This document shows, in pieces, positions 18,247 through 27,995 of a DNA stretch of 64,000 nt. A program made the position numbers and the translations under genes. Positions within the stretch are counted from its first letter, which is position 1. The number at the start of each line of letters is the position of its first letter. The notes beneath the pieces are model-generated. The model did no database searches, had not been told where the DNA came from, and saw only the letters and a program-made list of their open reading frames with translations. Source of the DNA: Hymenobacter baengnokdamensis (GTDB lineage Bacteria; Bacteroidota; Bacteroidia; Cytophagales; Hymenobacteraceae); assembly GCF_008728635.1 (NCBI RefSeq), contig NZ_CP044285.1, positions 1,178,001 through 1,242,000 of the forward strand. Reading direction: 5' to 3'.

Positions 18247-19257
18247 ATGACCCGCTATTTCAAAGCATTGCCTTTCACCGCGGCGGCCCTGATGGTCGCG
18301 CTGGTGGGCCGGGCGCAGGAGCAGGCCACCTCGACCGCTACGACGGGGGCCATCCGGCAGATTCCGGTTTCCGACCAGATGTTTCGCAAAACCATCTGGC
18401 GGGCTATCGACCTGCGCGAGAAGCAAAACCGCCCGATGTTTTCGGATGGCAAGGAAATCAGCAAGGTCATCATGGAGGCCGTAAAGCGCGGCGAGCTGCA
18501 AGCCTATAAGAACGACTCGGTAACGTCGACGTTCTCGCCCGCCGAGGTTAAGAGCAACATGTCGTATGCGCTGGAAGCTCCCATCAGCCCCGATGCGGAT
18601 GGCGGCGACTGGGGCGCTCCGGCAGCCAAGGGCAAAGGCGCTAAGAAAGCAGTTGCCCCGGCCAATGATGGCTGGGGAGCCCCGGTAGCCTCTTCTACGC
18701 CGGCTTCTACCACTAAAAAGGTAAAGGTGCTGGATAGCAAAGGCAAGCCGGTGAAGAAGAACGGTAAGTACGTGTACAAAACCGTGAAAACTTCAACCGT
18801 AGCGGCTGCTCCGCCGCCCCCACCTGCTACCACTGCTGAGTATCGCTACAAGGACCTCTACCAGATGGAGCTGACCGAGGAGATGATATTTGATAAGAAG
18901 CGCTCGCGGATGTACCACCAGATTAAGACGGTGTCGCTGAAGCTGCCTTCTACGCTGCCCGGCAACGCGGCTGGCCTGGAAAAGAACATTGCCACGTTTA
19001 AATATTCGGACCTCGTTAAGGTATTCCGCAACAATCCGCAGAGCGCCATTTGGTTCAACTCGCAAAACGATGCGCAGCACAAGAACCTGGCCGATGCGTT
19101 TGAGCTGTGGCTGTTCAACTCGTACATCGTAAAAGTATCGAATCCCTCGGGCGACGACCTGGCTACGCAGTACGGCAGCGAGCGCGAAGGCTTGCTGGCT
19201 TCACAGCAAACGGCTGCTGACCTCGTAGAGTACGAGTACAGCCTGTGGAGCTTCTAG
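18247..19257 (+). CDS. gldN: Type IX secretion ring protein GldN
   Basis: Periplasmic partner of GldK in the T9SS ring. The signal peptide covers residues 1 to about 22 (TAAALMVALVGRAQE). The conserved core has IPVSDQMFRKTIWRAIDLREKQNRPMF near the start and YQMELTEEMIFDKKRSRMYHQI in the second half. A Lys/Ala/Pro-rich insert at residues about 115-200 carries two similar DWGAPA/GWGAPV units and is not part of the usual core. Last gene of gldKLMN; a strong hairpin follows. Confidence 0.94.
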   Translation: MTRYFKALPFTAAALMVALVGRAQEQATSTATTGAIRQIPVSDQMFRKTIWRAIDLREKQNRPMFSDGKEISKVIMEAVKRGELQAYKNDSVTSTFSPAEVKSNMSYALEAPISPDADGGDWGAPAAKGKGAKKAVAPANDGWGAPVASSTPASTTKKVKVLDSKGKPVKKNGKYVYKTVKTSTVAAAPPPPPATTAEYRYKDLYQMELTEEMIFDKKRSRMYHQIKTVSLKLPSTLPGNAAGLEKNIATFKYSDLVKVFRNNPQSAIWFNSQNDAQHKNLADAFELWLFNSYIVKVSNPSGDDLATQYGSEREGLLASQQTAADLVEYEYSLWSF

Positions 19258-19296
19258 AAACTCAGCCTGCGCTGACTGTCCTGCATAACTGAATAC

Positions 19297-19329
19297 AAAA
19301 AGGCCCGTGCTACCAGCACGGGCCTTTTT
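19297..19329. terminator. Bidirectional terminator between gldN and uvrC
   Basis: A 15-bp stem (arms 19297-19311 and 19315-19329), loop ACC, with A-run before and T-run after, so it can act on both convergent transcripts. Confidence 0.9.
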
Positions 19330-19341
19330 TGTGTTCGGTTT

Positions 19342-21165
19342 TTACTGTTCAGTAAGCGGGGTAAGCTTTTCCGATTGCTCGAAGTAGTTGAGCAGCACCT
19401 TGGCCTTGGCTTTCCCGACTTCGGCTACCAGCTCGGCTTCGGTTAGCTCTTTGATTTTCTTGACGGACTTGAACTTGCTGAGCAGCTTATCGGCCGTGAC
19501 AGGGCCGAGGCCTTTAACATCGGTGAGCTCCGTTTTGAGCGTGGCCGCGTCGCGGGTGGCGCGGTGAAAGGTGATACCGAAGCGGTGCACTTCGTCGCGC
19601 ATACGCTGGAAGAGGCGCAGGCTTTCGCTCTTTTTATCGATGTAGAGCGGCAGCGGGTCGTTGGGAACGTAGATTTCTTCGAGGCGCTTGGCGATGCCGA
19701 TAACCGGGATTTGCCCCCAGAGGTTGAGGTCTTTCAAGGCTTTCACGGCCATGCTGAGCTGGCCTTTGCCGCCGTCTACTATCACCAGTTGGGGCAGGCT
19801 GGCGCCTTCGTCAACCAGGCGGCGGTAGCGGCGCGTAATGACTTCGTACATGGTATCGAAGTCGTTGGGGCCCACCACCGTTTTGACGTGGTAGTGGCGG
19901 TAGTCTTTCTTGCTGGGCCGGGCATTGCGGAAGCACACCATGGCCGATACCGGGTTGTCGCCCTGAAAGTTAGAGTTGTCGAAGCACTCGATATGTTTGG
20001 GCAGCTCCGTCAGGCGCAGGTCTTTTTTGATTTGCTCCATAATGCGCACCTCGTTTACATCCTTGCTCTTCTCGTTCATGCTTTCCTTCTCCTTGCGGAG
20101 ATATAGTACATTCTTAATACTTAGCTCCAGCAGCTTGCGCTTGTCACCTATTTGGGGCTGCGCTACGGCTACGCCGGGCAGCGGCAGCTCGCCAACGGGC
20201 ACGTTGGTAAGGATTTCCTTGGCCTCACTCTCGTATTCCTGGCGCAGCTGCATAATGAGGGGGGCCAGAATTTCGGCATCCGTCTCGTCGAGCTTTTTGG
20301 TCAATTCCAGGTTTTGGGTCAGAATGATACTGCCATTCATCACCTTGAAATAGTTGACGAACGCCGCCTTCTCATTGGAGGCGATACTGAAGACGTCGAT
20401 ATTGGTGAGGGAAGCATTGACAATGGTGCTTTTGGCCTGAAACTCGTCGAGCTTGTCGAGCTTCTGCTTAAACTGATGCGCCAGCTCGTACTGCATTTCC
20501 TGCGCCGCGGCAGTCATCTTCTCGCGGAAGTACTGCTTGGGCAGGCGCAGGTCGCCGTTGAGAATCTGGCGTATTTGATTAATATATAAATTATAAGATA
20601 TTTCATCTTCCTTCGCCTCACACGGCCCTTTGCAGTTGCCGATGTGGTATTCGAGGCACACCTTGAACTTGCCGGCGGCTACGTTTTCGGGGCTCAGGTT
20701 GTAGGTACAGGTGCGCAGCGGGTACAAGGCCCGGATAAGCTCAAGCAGCACATTGAGGCCGCCCTGGTTGGCGTAGGGGCCGAAGTACTGGCCGTCGCCG
20801 GGCTGCTTGTTGCGCGTAGGAAGGAGGCGCGGGAAGCGCTCGTTGGTTAGCAGCAGGTAAGGGTACGTTTTGCCGTCCTTGAGCAGGATGTTGTACTTGG
20901 GCTGGTGCTGCTTGATGAGGTTATTCTCCAGCAAAAACGCATCTGACTCGGAGTTAACTATCGTAAATTCAATACGCTTGATATTCTTGACGAGCTGCTG
21001 GGTTTTCTTGTTATGGTCCTGCTTGGTAAAATAGCTGCTCACGCGCTTGCGCAGGTCTACGGCCTTGCCCACGTAGATAATCCCCTCGTCGTCGTAGTAG
21101 CGGTACACGCCGGGCTGGTGCGGCAGGTGGTTGATTTGCTCTTGTAGTTCGGGTTTGGCTGCCAT
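19342..21165 (-). CDS. uvrC: Excinuclease ABC subunit C
   Basis: Makes both incisions in nucleotide excision repair with UvrB. The N-terminal GIY-YIG nuclease reads PGVYRYYDDEGIIYVGKAVDLRKRVSSYF. The UVR domain that binds UvrB is around residues 205-240 (REKMTAAAQEMQYELAHQFKQKLDKL). The RNase H-like domain with its second catalytic centre (IECFDNSNFQGDNPVSAMVCF, LVIVDGGKGQL) and the C-terminal helix-hairpin-helix pair (LTDVKGLGPVTADKLL) follow. 607 residues, full length. It stands alone on the minus strand. Confidence 0.97.
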   Translation of the reverse strand: MAAKPELQEQINHLPHQPGVYRYYDDEGIIYVGKAVDLRKRVSSYFTKQDHNKKTQQLVKNIKRIEFTIVNSESDAFLLENNLIKQHQPKYNILLKDGKTYPYLLLTNERFPRLLPTRNKQPGDGQYFGPYANQGGLNVLLELIRALYPLRTCTYNLSPENVAAGKFKVCLEYHIGNCKGPCEAKEDEISYNLYINQIRQILNGDLRLPKQYFREKMTAAAQEMQYELAHQFKQKLDKLDEFQAKSTIVNASLTNIDVFSIASNEKAAFVNYFKVMNGSIILTQNLELTKKLDETDAEILAPLIMQLRQEYESEAKEILTNVPVGELPLPGVAVAQPQIGDKRKLLELSIKNVLYLRKEKESMNEKSKDVNEVRIMEQIKKDLRLTELPKHIECFDNSNFQGDNPVSAMVCFRNARPSKKDYRHYHVKTVVGPNDFDTMYEVITRRYRRLVDEGASLPQLVIVDGGKGQLSMAVKALKDLNLWGQIPVIGIAKRLEEIYVPNDPLPLYIDKKSESLRLFQRMRDEVHRFGITFHRATRDAATLKTELTDVKGLGPVTADKLLSKFKSVKKIKELTEAELVAEVGKAKAKVLLNYFEQSEKLTPLTEQ

Positions 21166-21243
21166 AGTCGGGCGGGTTGGGCGGGAGGTTGCCGCAGGGG
21201 TACGCAGTGAAAACGCGGAGGTACGCGCAGGAGTTATCCTAAC

Positions 21244-21276
21244 AGAAATGGCCGACGAAAAGCGCCGGCCATTTCT
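21244..21276 (-). terminator. Hairpin, probable terminator of the PBP1A gene
   Basis: A 10-bp stem (21244-21253 with 21267-21276) just past the PBP1A stop codon. Only a weak T-rich tail follows on the minus strand. Confidence 0.5.
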
Positions 21277-21298
21277 ATAAGCTGGTAGCTAGCCCCGG

Positions 21299-23656
21299 CT
21301 AAATGTCCTTCTTGTCGAGTGGGTCAAGGACGGGTGGGGCCAGTTTCTGGTCGCTCGGGATAGTATCGCGCTGGCCCCCGTAGTATTTGGAGCAGTCCAG
21401 CTCGATGGTGAGTGGGGCGGCGGGCGCGGGGAAGGGCCCCCGGTCTACATCGAGCGACTTATCGGCGTACACTTTCTTCATAAAAATGCCGTAGAGCGGC
21501 AGCGCCAGGCGGGCGCCCTGGCCGTAGGCCCCGGTGCGGAAGTGAATGCTGCGGTCTTCGCCGCCCACCCACATGCCGCACACCAGATTGGGCGTGATGC
21601 CCATAAACCAGGCATCGGAATAGTTGGAGGTGGTGCCGGTTTTGGCCCCAATCTGGTACGGAAAATTGAAGCCCGTGTGCAAAATCGTGCTGGTGCCGCC
21701 GGGCTCGGTCGTGCTGGCTTGCAGCATGTTGGTCATCACGTAGGCGGTTTCCTCGCTCAGCGCCTCCTTGGTGGGAGCCACGAAGCGGCGAAGCTCGTTG
21801 CCGTTCTTGTCCTCGATGCGCGTTACCATAATGGGGCCGGTCCAGACGCCTTTATTCACAAACGTACCGTAAGCCCCGCACAGCTCGTAGATGCTGCAAT
21901 CGGAAGCCCCGAAGCCTACGGCCGGCACCGGGTCGATGGGCGACGTAATGCCCAGGCGCTTGGCGTAGGCCACCACCGTTTCGGGCCCCAGCTTGTACAC
22001 CAGCCAGGCGGTGATGGAGTTCATGGAGCGGGCCAGCGCCTGGCGTAGCGTAAAGGTGCGGCCCGAGTAGCCGCCCTCGAAGTTTTTGGGCGTGTAAGGT
22101 GGGCGGCCCGCCGCGCCGGGGAAAGTAGTGGCCACGTCGGGCCGGGGGAAGCACGGCGAGTAGCCCTGGTCGATGGCCGCCGTGTATACGATGGGCTTGA
22201 ACGTGGAGCCCGGCTGGCGCTTGCCCTGGCGCACGTGGTCAAACTTGAAGAACTTGTAGTTGGGCCCGCCCACCCAGGCTTTGATGTAGCCGTTGAGCGG
22301 ATTGACGGCCATGAAACCAGCTTGCAGGTAGCGCTTGTAGTAGGCCAGCGAGTCCATCGGCGACATCAGCATTTCCTTCTCACCCTGCCACGAAAACACC
22401 GTCATCTTGTACTTCTTGTGCAGGTAGTAGTTCACCGAGTCTTTGCGGCCGTCGAAGCGCTCCATCAGCGACTTATAGCGCTGGGTGCGGCGCATGGAGG
22501 TTTCCAGGAAGTTCGGGATAACCTGGCCGTTCTCGTCGCGCCAGGGCAGCTGGCCCTGCCAGTGCGCCGAAAACCATTTCTGCTGCAACGCCAGGTGCTC
22601 GGCCACGGCCTTCTCGGCGTAGGTCTGCATGCGTGAGTCGAGAGTGGTGTAGATTTTCAGGCCGTCAGCATACAGGTCGTGGTCGGTTTCCTTGGCCCAG
22701 GCTTGCAGGTACTTGGCTACCTCGGTGCGGAAGTAGGGCGCCAGGCCCTGCACCGGGCTTTCCACGCTGTAGTGCAGCTTGATGGGCTGGGCCGTATCAC
22801 GCACCATCTCAGCGGCGCTGAGGTAGTTGGCATTAACCATCTGCCGCAACACCCAGTTGCGGCGGCGCTTCGAGCGCACCGGGTGTAGGGCCGGGCTGAA
22901 GCGCGAGGGCGCGTTCACGATGCCGACCAGCACGGCCGCCTCGGGCGTAGTGAGCTGCTTGGGGCTTTTGTTGAAAAACGTTTTGGCCGCCGTGTTGATA
23001 CCGAACGCATTGGAGCCGTAATCGACGGTGTTGAGGTACATCCGGATGATTTCGCGCTTGGTGTAGTTGCGCTCGAGCCGGATGGCCAGCAGCCATTCCT
23101 TGGTTTTGGTGATGAGCAAGCCCAGCTTGCCGGGGCCATTAAGGGTGCCATTGTTGAGGTTGCTTTCCTCACCAGGGCGCGTTTTAAACAGCACCTTGGC
23201 TACCTGCTGGCTGAGGGTAGAGCCGCCCCCGCTACGGCCCAGCCCTGCCACGGCCCGCATAATGCTCTTAAAGTCGATACCCGAATGCTGCTCGAAGCGC
23301 ACGTCCTCGGTGGCGATGAGCGCGTCGATGACATTCTGGGGCAGGTCTTTATACTCAACGGGCGTACGGTTTTCGCGGAAGTACTTGCCCAGCAGCACGC
23401 CATCGGCCGAGTATATCTCTGATGCCAGCTCACTTTTGGGGTTTTCGAGCGTGTGCAGATTGGGCATGCGCCCAAACAGATTCATGAAATTGATGCTGAC
23501 TGCCCCTATGTAGAGCAGCGCGCCCAGCACACCACCCGCAAACAGCATCCACATCGTGCGTATAAACGCCTGAAAGCGCCCCTTACGGGCCGGCGGCGGT
23601 GAACCCCGGCGAACTGGAGGGGTGGGGCGGGCCGGGGAGGGGTAAGATGTAGGCAT
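21299..23656 (-). CDS. Penicillin-binding protein 1A, bifunctional transglycosylase/transpeptidase
   Basis: Class A PBP that polymerises and cross-links peptidoglycan in the periplasm, anchored by one N-terminal helix (MWMLFAGGVLGALLYIGAVSI). The GT51 domain has ALIATEDVRFEQHSGIDFKSI with the catalytic Glu, and GGGSTLSQQVAKVLF. The transpeptidase domain has the active Ser in RQPGSTFKPIVYTAA (SxxK), SMNS as the SxN motif and IGAKTGTTSNYSDAWF with the KTG. The cytoplasmic tail before the membrane helix is Pro/Arg-rich. The ATG at 23656 (MPTSYPSPARP) is preferred over an open upstream stretch to 23707. Confidence 0.95.
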   Translation of the reverse strand: MPTSYPSPARPTPPVRRGSPPPARKGRFQAFIRTMWMLFAGGVLGALLYIGAVSINFMNLFGRMPNLHTLENPKSELASEIYSADGVLLGKYFRENRTPVEYKDLPQNVIDALIATEDVRFEQHSGIDFKSIMRAVAGLGRSGGGSTLSQQVAKVLFKTRPGEESNLNNGTLNGPGKLGLLITKTKEWLLAIRLERNYTKREIIRMYLNTVDYGSNAFGINTAAKTFFNKSPKQLTTPEAAVLVGIVNAPSRFSPALHPVRSKRRRNWVLRQMVNANYLSAAEMVRDTAQPIKLHYSVESPVQGLAPYFRTEVAKYLQAWAKETDHDLYADGLKIYTTLDSRMQTYAEKAVAEHLALQQKWFSAHWQGQLPWRDENGQVIPNFLETSMRRTQRYKSLMERFDGRKDSVNYYLHKKYKMTVFSWQGEKEMLMSPMDSLAYYKRYLQAGFMAVNPLNGYIKAWVGGPNYKFFKFDHVRQGKRQPGSTFKPIVYTAAIDQGYSPCFPRPDVATTFPGAAGRPPYTPKNFEGGYSGRTFTLRQALARSMNSITAWLVYKLGPETVVAYAKRLGITSPIDPVPAVGFGASDCSIYELCGAYGTFVNKGVWTGPIMVTRIEDKNGNELRRFVAPTKEALSEETAYVMTNMLQASTTEPGGTSTILHTGFNFPYQIGAKTGTTSNYSDAWFMGITPNLVCGMWVGGEDRSIHFRTGAYGQGARLALPLYGIFMKKVYADKSLDVDRGPFPAPAAPLTIELDCSKYYGGQRDTIPSDQKLAPPVLDPLDKKDI

Positions 23657-23748
23657 TTTGTTGAGTTGGGCGGGCGGAATAAGGAAGGATAAGCAACCCG
23701 GAAGCACGCGGCATGTCCTGGTTCTTCCCGCTTAATGCCTCGTCCGTG

Positions 23749-26700
23749 CTATTGGTAAACTTTCTGGTAAAACTGCTGGTAGCCGGCCAGGTCGCCACCG
23801 GCCTGCTGCAGCAGCGTCAGGTTGGCCAGGCTGATGACAATGGCCTGGTAGCCCTGCCCACGCAGGCGCGACAGCGGTGATTGCGGCCCCCGCAGCTTGG
23901 TGGCGTAGCTCTGGGCCACTTTGGAGCCTGGCAAAGACCGGACCACTACCATCTCCTGGTCGGCACCCAGGGGTTGGGCCGGCAGCACCGTGAGGTTGTT
24001 GGCCCGGAAAAACTTGCCGTTGTACGCGGTAAGCTGGGCGGCCAGGTCGGCGGTAGGCGCACTGCCCTTGGGGTACACCAGCACTATCGCATGGGCCGCG
24101 CTGAGCTGTGTGGCATACGCTACTTCTGGCGCTGCCACCGGTGCCGCTGGTGCTGGTGTAGGTGCTACTGGTGGTGCGGTAGCTGGCTGCCCCGGCGCTG
24201 CGGTCGGCTGAGTAGGGGCCGGCGCGGGTTTCAGCCCCGGCGCTTCTTTAGCGTTGGGGGTACTGGTTAATGCTGCTTTAACAGGCAAGTCTTTATCGGG
24301 GTTAGCAACCGGAGTAGCCAGCTGCAGCGCGGAGGCTTTTAAAGGCGTTGGCGGAGCAACCGGAACAGCCTCGGCCGGTGCTGGCGCGGCCGGCGACTCA
24401 TCGTCGCCGTACAGAATACGCATCCGGTTTTCAACCTCGCCGGGCCTGAACTGAGAGATAACCGGCTTTTCGGTCGATGCCAGCGCTCCGGTCAGCTGCC
24501 CGGCCTCTGCCTTCTGAAACGCGCCAGCCAGGGCCTGGGCCTGGGGCACCAGCTTGCTATCGGGATAGTCCTTGGCGAATTGGGCCACCGAAGCCCGCAC
24601 CGCCGCCGGCGGCTGCGTCCGGATGGCCAGCAGCAGCTTCAGGTAAGCCACGTGGTCGGTCAGGTCACTCTTCGGATACTGCTGCTCGAGCCGGGCAACG
24701 GCGGCTTTCGCCCTGGTAAAATACTGGTCCTTATAGAGCGAAAAGGCCGAGTCCAGGCGGGTCGCCACGGCATTGTGCAGAGCGCGCTCGTGCTCGCGGT
24801 ACAGCGGGTCAGCGATAAGCTTCGCGTACGTTGAGCTAGGAAACTCGCGCTGCAGGGCAGCGGCGTACTGCGCAGCCTTAACCGGGTCGGGCAGGTCTTT
24901 GTAATAGAGGTAAAGCAGGTAATCGGCATCGGGCGCGTGCTCGCCGCGCGGGTAGCGGGCTACTTCGCCGGCGTAGGTTTCGTAGCCGCGCTGCTTTTCC
25001 TTCAGCAGCTCTTTATAGATGCCGCCCAGCTCATACATAGCCCCTTCTATCTGCTTGTCCGATGCTTGCAGCATGGCCGGGGTGCTCGGAATGCTTTGCC
25101 GATACTTAGCCACAAGCGCGCTCTGCTCGGCCTGCGGGTCAACTACCGGCTTGGCAGCCGGGGCGCTGCCTGCCGCGCCGCCGTTTACGCGCGTCTGGTC
25201 GTTGCCGGTGAGGCTCACCGGGGTGCCGCCATTCTGTGGAGTATTGGGCGAGTTGCTCGGCGTGTTGGTGGTACGCCAGTTATCCTGCAGCTTGCGGTCG
25301 CCCCAGCTGCGAATAAAGTCGCCTCGGGCCGTTCCCAGGGTACTGGGGTTATCAAAATACCACTGGGCGCCCGTGGCCGCCGTGGCAGTCGGGTCAAAGG
25401 CGTTGGGGTTGCTGATGTCGCGCTGGCTGCCGCTCAGGGCGCTGGGCGAGGAGGTAATGCGGCTGGCATCAGCCTGCTGCTTCTGAGCCAGCGCTTTCTG
25501 GGCCGCCAGCGCCTTAGCTTCGGCTTTGCGGCGGGCTTCCAGCTCGGCGGCAGCGTAGGTATTCAGGCGCTGGTCGAGGTCGGCGGCCGGCAGCTTAGCC
25601 AGCGCCTGCAGGCTGTCCTGCGTTTCAATGATAGTATACTGCCTGGCAAATTCTTTTAAAATACCGGCCCGTTCTTCCGTGGCCGCAAACAGCGGATTGG
25701 TCTTGGGCATGGCCTGCACCGTGCTGTCGTAGTAGGCGGCCGCCAGGCGATACTTCTGCAGGTTTTCGTAGTAGATACGCCCGGCCAGCAGGTAAGTATA
25801 GCCTTTTTGCGATTTACTGGGCGATGGCACTTTGGCCGCCGTGCGCAGCAAGGCCAGCGCATCGCCGTACTTCTGCTGCCGATAAGCCAGCCGGGCCATC
25901 TCATAATAAATCTTATCGCGGTACTCTTTGTTTTTAGGGTCTTTCAGCAGCTGCGCAAAGTATTTATCGAGCCGCTCCTTGCTTTGCTTGTCGAGGTCAG
26001 AAACCTGGCCCAGCAGCAGCTTGGCCTGAAAATCGAGCTCGTAGGGTGGGTTATGCTTCAGAATATTGTTGAGCTGCGCCGTGGCTTCCTTATTCTGGCC
26101 CTGCGCCTGGTAGAGCTGCGCCAGTATAAAGCGCGTGCGTGAGCGCTCATTCTTGGCCGGAATGAAGGGCACGGCCCGCTGTAGCTGCGCAATGGCCTGC
26201 TGCGGCTCCTCACTCTGCAAATAATAATCGGCACGGGCCAAAAACAGCTCGCGCGCATCCTTGGGCAGGCCTACTTCCTTGTCGAGCAGGTCCGATACCG
26301 CTTTGGCATTGTCGAGCTGCTTGGTTATCAGGAAGGTGCGCATCAACCCAATCAGGGCCTCGTGCTTGGCAAACGGGTCGTGGCTGGTGCTGTTTACGTA
26401 CTTAAACGTCAGGGCCGCGTCGTCGAACTCCATCTTATAAAACCGCGCCCAGCCCACGAGCAGGTAAGCATCATCGGTCCAGTCAGAGCCGGCGCGGTGC
26501 TGAATGGGCAGCGAAGCCTTCTTAATAATATCGTTGAGGTCGGGCCGGGTAGCCCGCACCGTCGTGCTGTCGAGGGTAGGGTAGAGGGGCAGTACCCGGT
26601 TGTAGTCATCGCCCCGGCCTTTATACAGGGTAGCCTCGGTGGCCCACAGCTTCTCACGAGCCAGAAAGAAGCCGTTATCACGAGCCGCCACGTTATTGAG

Positions 26701-26805
26701 CGCATGGCTCACGAGCGACTTATCCGAGGCGCAGGCCGCCACGCTCAAGCCCAGCAAGGCCAGCAGCCAAAACCGATAGTATTTCAAGGAAATAGCGATT
26801 TTCAA
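23749..26805 (-). CDS. T9SS periplasmic lipoprotein PorW/SprE (TPR protein)
   Basis: Large TPR lipoprotein needed for type IX secretion and gliding in Bacteroidota. The signal peptide ends in a lipobox (GLSVAAC). The start of the mature protein, NVAARDNGFFLAREKLWATEATL and DDYNRVLPLYPTLDS, followed by WTDDAYLLVGWARFYKMEFDDAALTFKYV, is the PorW/SprE pattern. TPR units continue to about residue 720. A long Ala/Pro-rich linker (residues about 810-900) precedes a C-terminal domain of about 110 residues. The promoter region is shared, or was shared before an insertion, with the atp operon (see 26953-31626). Confidence 0.9.
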   Translation of the reverse strand: MKIAISLKYYRFWLLALLGLSVAACASDKSLVSHALNNVAARDNGFFLAREKLWATEATLYKGRGDDYNRVLPLYPTLDSTTVRATRPDLNDIIKKASLPIQHRAGSDWTDDAYLLVGWARFYKMEFDDAALTFKYVNSTSHDPFAKHEALIGLMRTFLITKQLDNAKAVSDLLDKEVGLPKDARELFLARADYYLQSEEPQQAIAQLQRAVPFIPAKNERSRTRFILAQLYQAQGQNKEATAQLNNILKHNPPYELDFQAKLLLGQVSDLDKQSKERLDKYFAQLLKDPKNKEYRDKIYYEMARLAYRQQKYGDALALLRTAAKVPSPSKSQKGYTYLLAGRIYYENLQKYRLAAAYYDSTVQAMPKTNPLFAATEERAGILKEFARQYTIIETQDSLQALAKLPAADLDQRLNTYAAAELEARRKAEAKALAAQKALAQKQQADASRITSSPSALSGSQRDISNPNAFDPTATAATGAQWYFDNPSTLGTARGDFIRSWGDRKLQDNWRTTNTPSNSPNTPQNGGTPVSLTGNDQTRVNGGAAGSAPAAKPVVDPQAEQSALVAKYRQSIPSTPAMLQASDKQIEGAMYELGGIYKELLKEKQRGYETYAGEVARYPRGEHAPDADYLLYLYYKDLPDPVKAAQYAAALQREFPSSTYAKLIADPLYREHERALHNAVATRLDSAFSLYKDQYFTRAKAAVARLEQQYPKSDLTDHVAYLKLLLAIRTQPPAAVRASVAQFAKDYPDSKLVPQAQALAGAFQKAEAGQLTGALASTEKPVISQFRPGEVENRMRILYGDDESPAAPAPAEAVPVAPPTPLKASALQLATPVANPDKDLPVKAALTSTPNAKEAPGLKPAPAPTQPTAAPGQPATAPPVAPTPAPAAPVAAPEVAYATQLSAAHAIVLVYPKGSAPTADLAAQLTAYNGKFFRANNLTVLPAQPLGADQEMVVVRSLPGSKVAQSYATKLRGPQSPLSRLRGQGYQAIVISLANLTLLQQAGGDLAGYQQFYQKVYQ

Positions 26806-26952
26806 CGTTAAAAGCTGGTCTGGTAAGTAAGTCGCAACGCCCGGAGCCTTCCAAAATGTTCAGCCCTATCGGCTCTAACGGCCGGCAACCCGTAAAATTA
26901 CGCCCAACGTACCCGAAACCTTCATCTAACCCTTAGCATCCTGCGGCTCCAG
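26806..26952. promoter_or_regulatory. Upstream region of porW and presumed native upstream region of the atp operon
   Basis: 147 bases between the porW start and the left 9-base duplication. On the minus strand a near -7 match, TACGTTGG, follows TTTCGGG. No exact TAnnTTTG is seen for the plus strand. Removing the cassette at 26962-31626 would join this region directly to the first atp gene, leaving a 153-base divergent intergenic region. Confidence 0.5.
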
Positions 26953-26961
26953 CTACTTATG
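26953..26961. repeat. Left target-site duplication CTACTTATG
   Basis: Exact 9-base copy of 31618-31626, lying directly outside the left 134-bp element. It contains an orphan ATG (26959-26961) which now reads into the element for 20 codons and stops. Confidence 0.85.
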
Positions 26962-27095
26962 GAGAGCATCAGAAAGTGTGGGGCAGTTGGGTTGAGCCGC
27001 TGGCAGGCGGGTCCACCCTGAGAGTCACAGAAAGTCTATACGCTGGCTGCTGATTAAGTGTCCACCCCGACTGCCTCACACTTTTTGATGCTCTC
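26962..27095. repeat. MITE-like 134-bp element, left copy
   Basis: Ends are 26-base inverted repeats with two mismatches (left end begins GAGAGCATCAGAAAGTGTG; right end closes with TTTTTGATGCTCTC). No coding capacity. It differs from the right copy at 7 of 134 positions by direct comparison. Confidence 0.88.
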
Positions 27096-27334
27096 GTTTA
27101 CTTCTATTAACTCAGTATAAAAAAATAACTTCATTTAATAACAATCCTAAAGTCCGTTTATTATAGACATAACCTATTTGTAGTCAGATATTTACTATAA
27201 GAATGCTCTTTTTATAGCGTCAGAGTATGTTGAACAGGAAGTTGCTTACTGAGTCTGAAAAGCTTACGTTTACAACTATTCCGCAACTGCCTGATATTAG
27301 GGCAGAAAGCGGCTGTTCTTTTTCAGCTTTTTCG

Positions 27335-27964
27335 ATGCGCTCCTTCTTCATAGTTCTATGCGGGCTCTTGGTCGTTGGTAGTAGCGGTCCATTGAGCAGT
27401 TGTCGGAGTAACGACCCAACAACCGGCACCACCCTAGTTGCTGGGCAGGTCGTGGAAAGCCAAACGCTCAAGCCCGTTAGCGGGGCTACGGTACAGGTAT
27501 ATCATGCGAGCAGTGGGGGAGGGTACGTGCCGGTCGGCACTGGCTATGCGGCCGACAAGCAAGGGCACTTTTCATTTTCTTTCGACGCCGACAGCAAAAC
27601 CGGTTACTTAGTGCGGGCGAGCGCGCCCCTCGGCTACTTTACCGACTGGGCGGCTGCCCCTTACTTAACAGCGGGACGCAGCAACGAAGGCTTAGTAATT
27701 CCCCTGCTCTCCCCGGCCTGGGTTCGCCTTCAGCTTGTCGACGAACCCCCAAAAAGCCAGGTCCTAATACATATCTCTGGCTATGACGGACCAGGCGATC
27801 AATTAAATTATCCACGGGATACTACCCTCATCAGACCTTGTCAAGCTGGATTTCCGACCAAAATTATTTGGGTGATAACACCCAAAGATGGTCCTGAAAG
27901 ACAATACTCTCAGGACATCAAATTAGCTGCTTTGGATACGATTACGGTACACATTGCCTTCTGA
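27335..27964 (+). CDS. Cargo gene 1: lipoprotein with carboxypeptidase-regulatory-like domain
   Basis: 209 residues. The signal peptide MRSFFIVLCGLLVVGSSGPLSSC ends in a lipobox-like SSC. The following region, TLVAGQVVESQTLKPVSGATVQVYHASSGGGYVPVGTGYAADKQGHFSFSF, fits the CarboxypepD_reg/prealbumin-like beta sandwich common in Bacteroidota surface proteins. The remainder is also beta-rich. An upstream in-frame start at 27227 exists, but the signal peptide favours 27335. The gene lies inside the composite cassette, in AT-richer DNA than the flanks (27121-27180 has 14 G/C in 60), and ends 31 bases before cargo gene 2. Confidence 0.75.
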   Translation: MRSFFIVLCGLLVVGSSGPLSSCRSNDPTTGTTLVAGQVVESQTLKPVSGATVQVYHASSGGGYVPVGTGYAADKQGHFSFSFDADSKTGYLVRASAPLGYFTDWAAAPYLTAGRSNEGLVIPLLSPAWVRLQLVDEPPKSQVLIHISGYDGPGDQLNYPRDTTLIRPCQAGFPTKIIWVITPKDGPERQYSQDIKLAALDTITVHIAF

Positions 27965-27995
27965 TTCTACACACTGCCATCTTTTCCTTTTCCGT

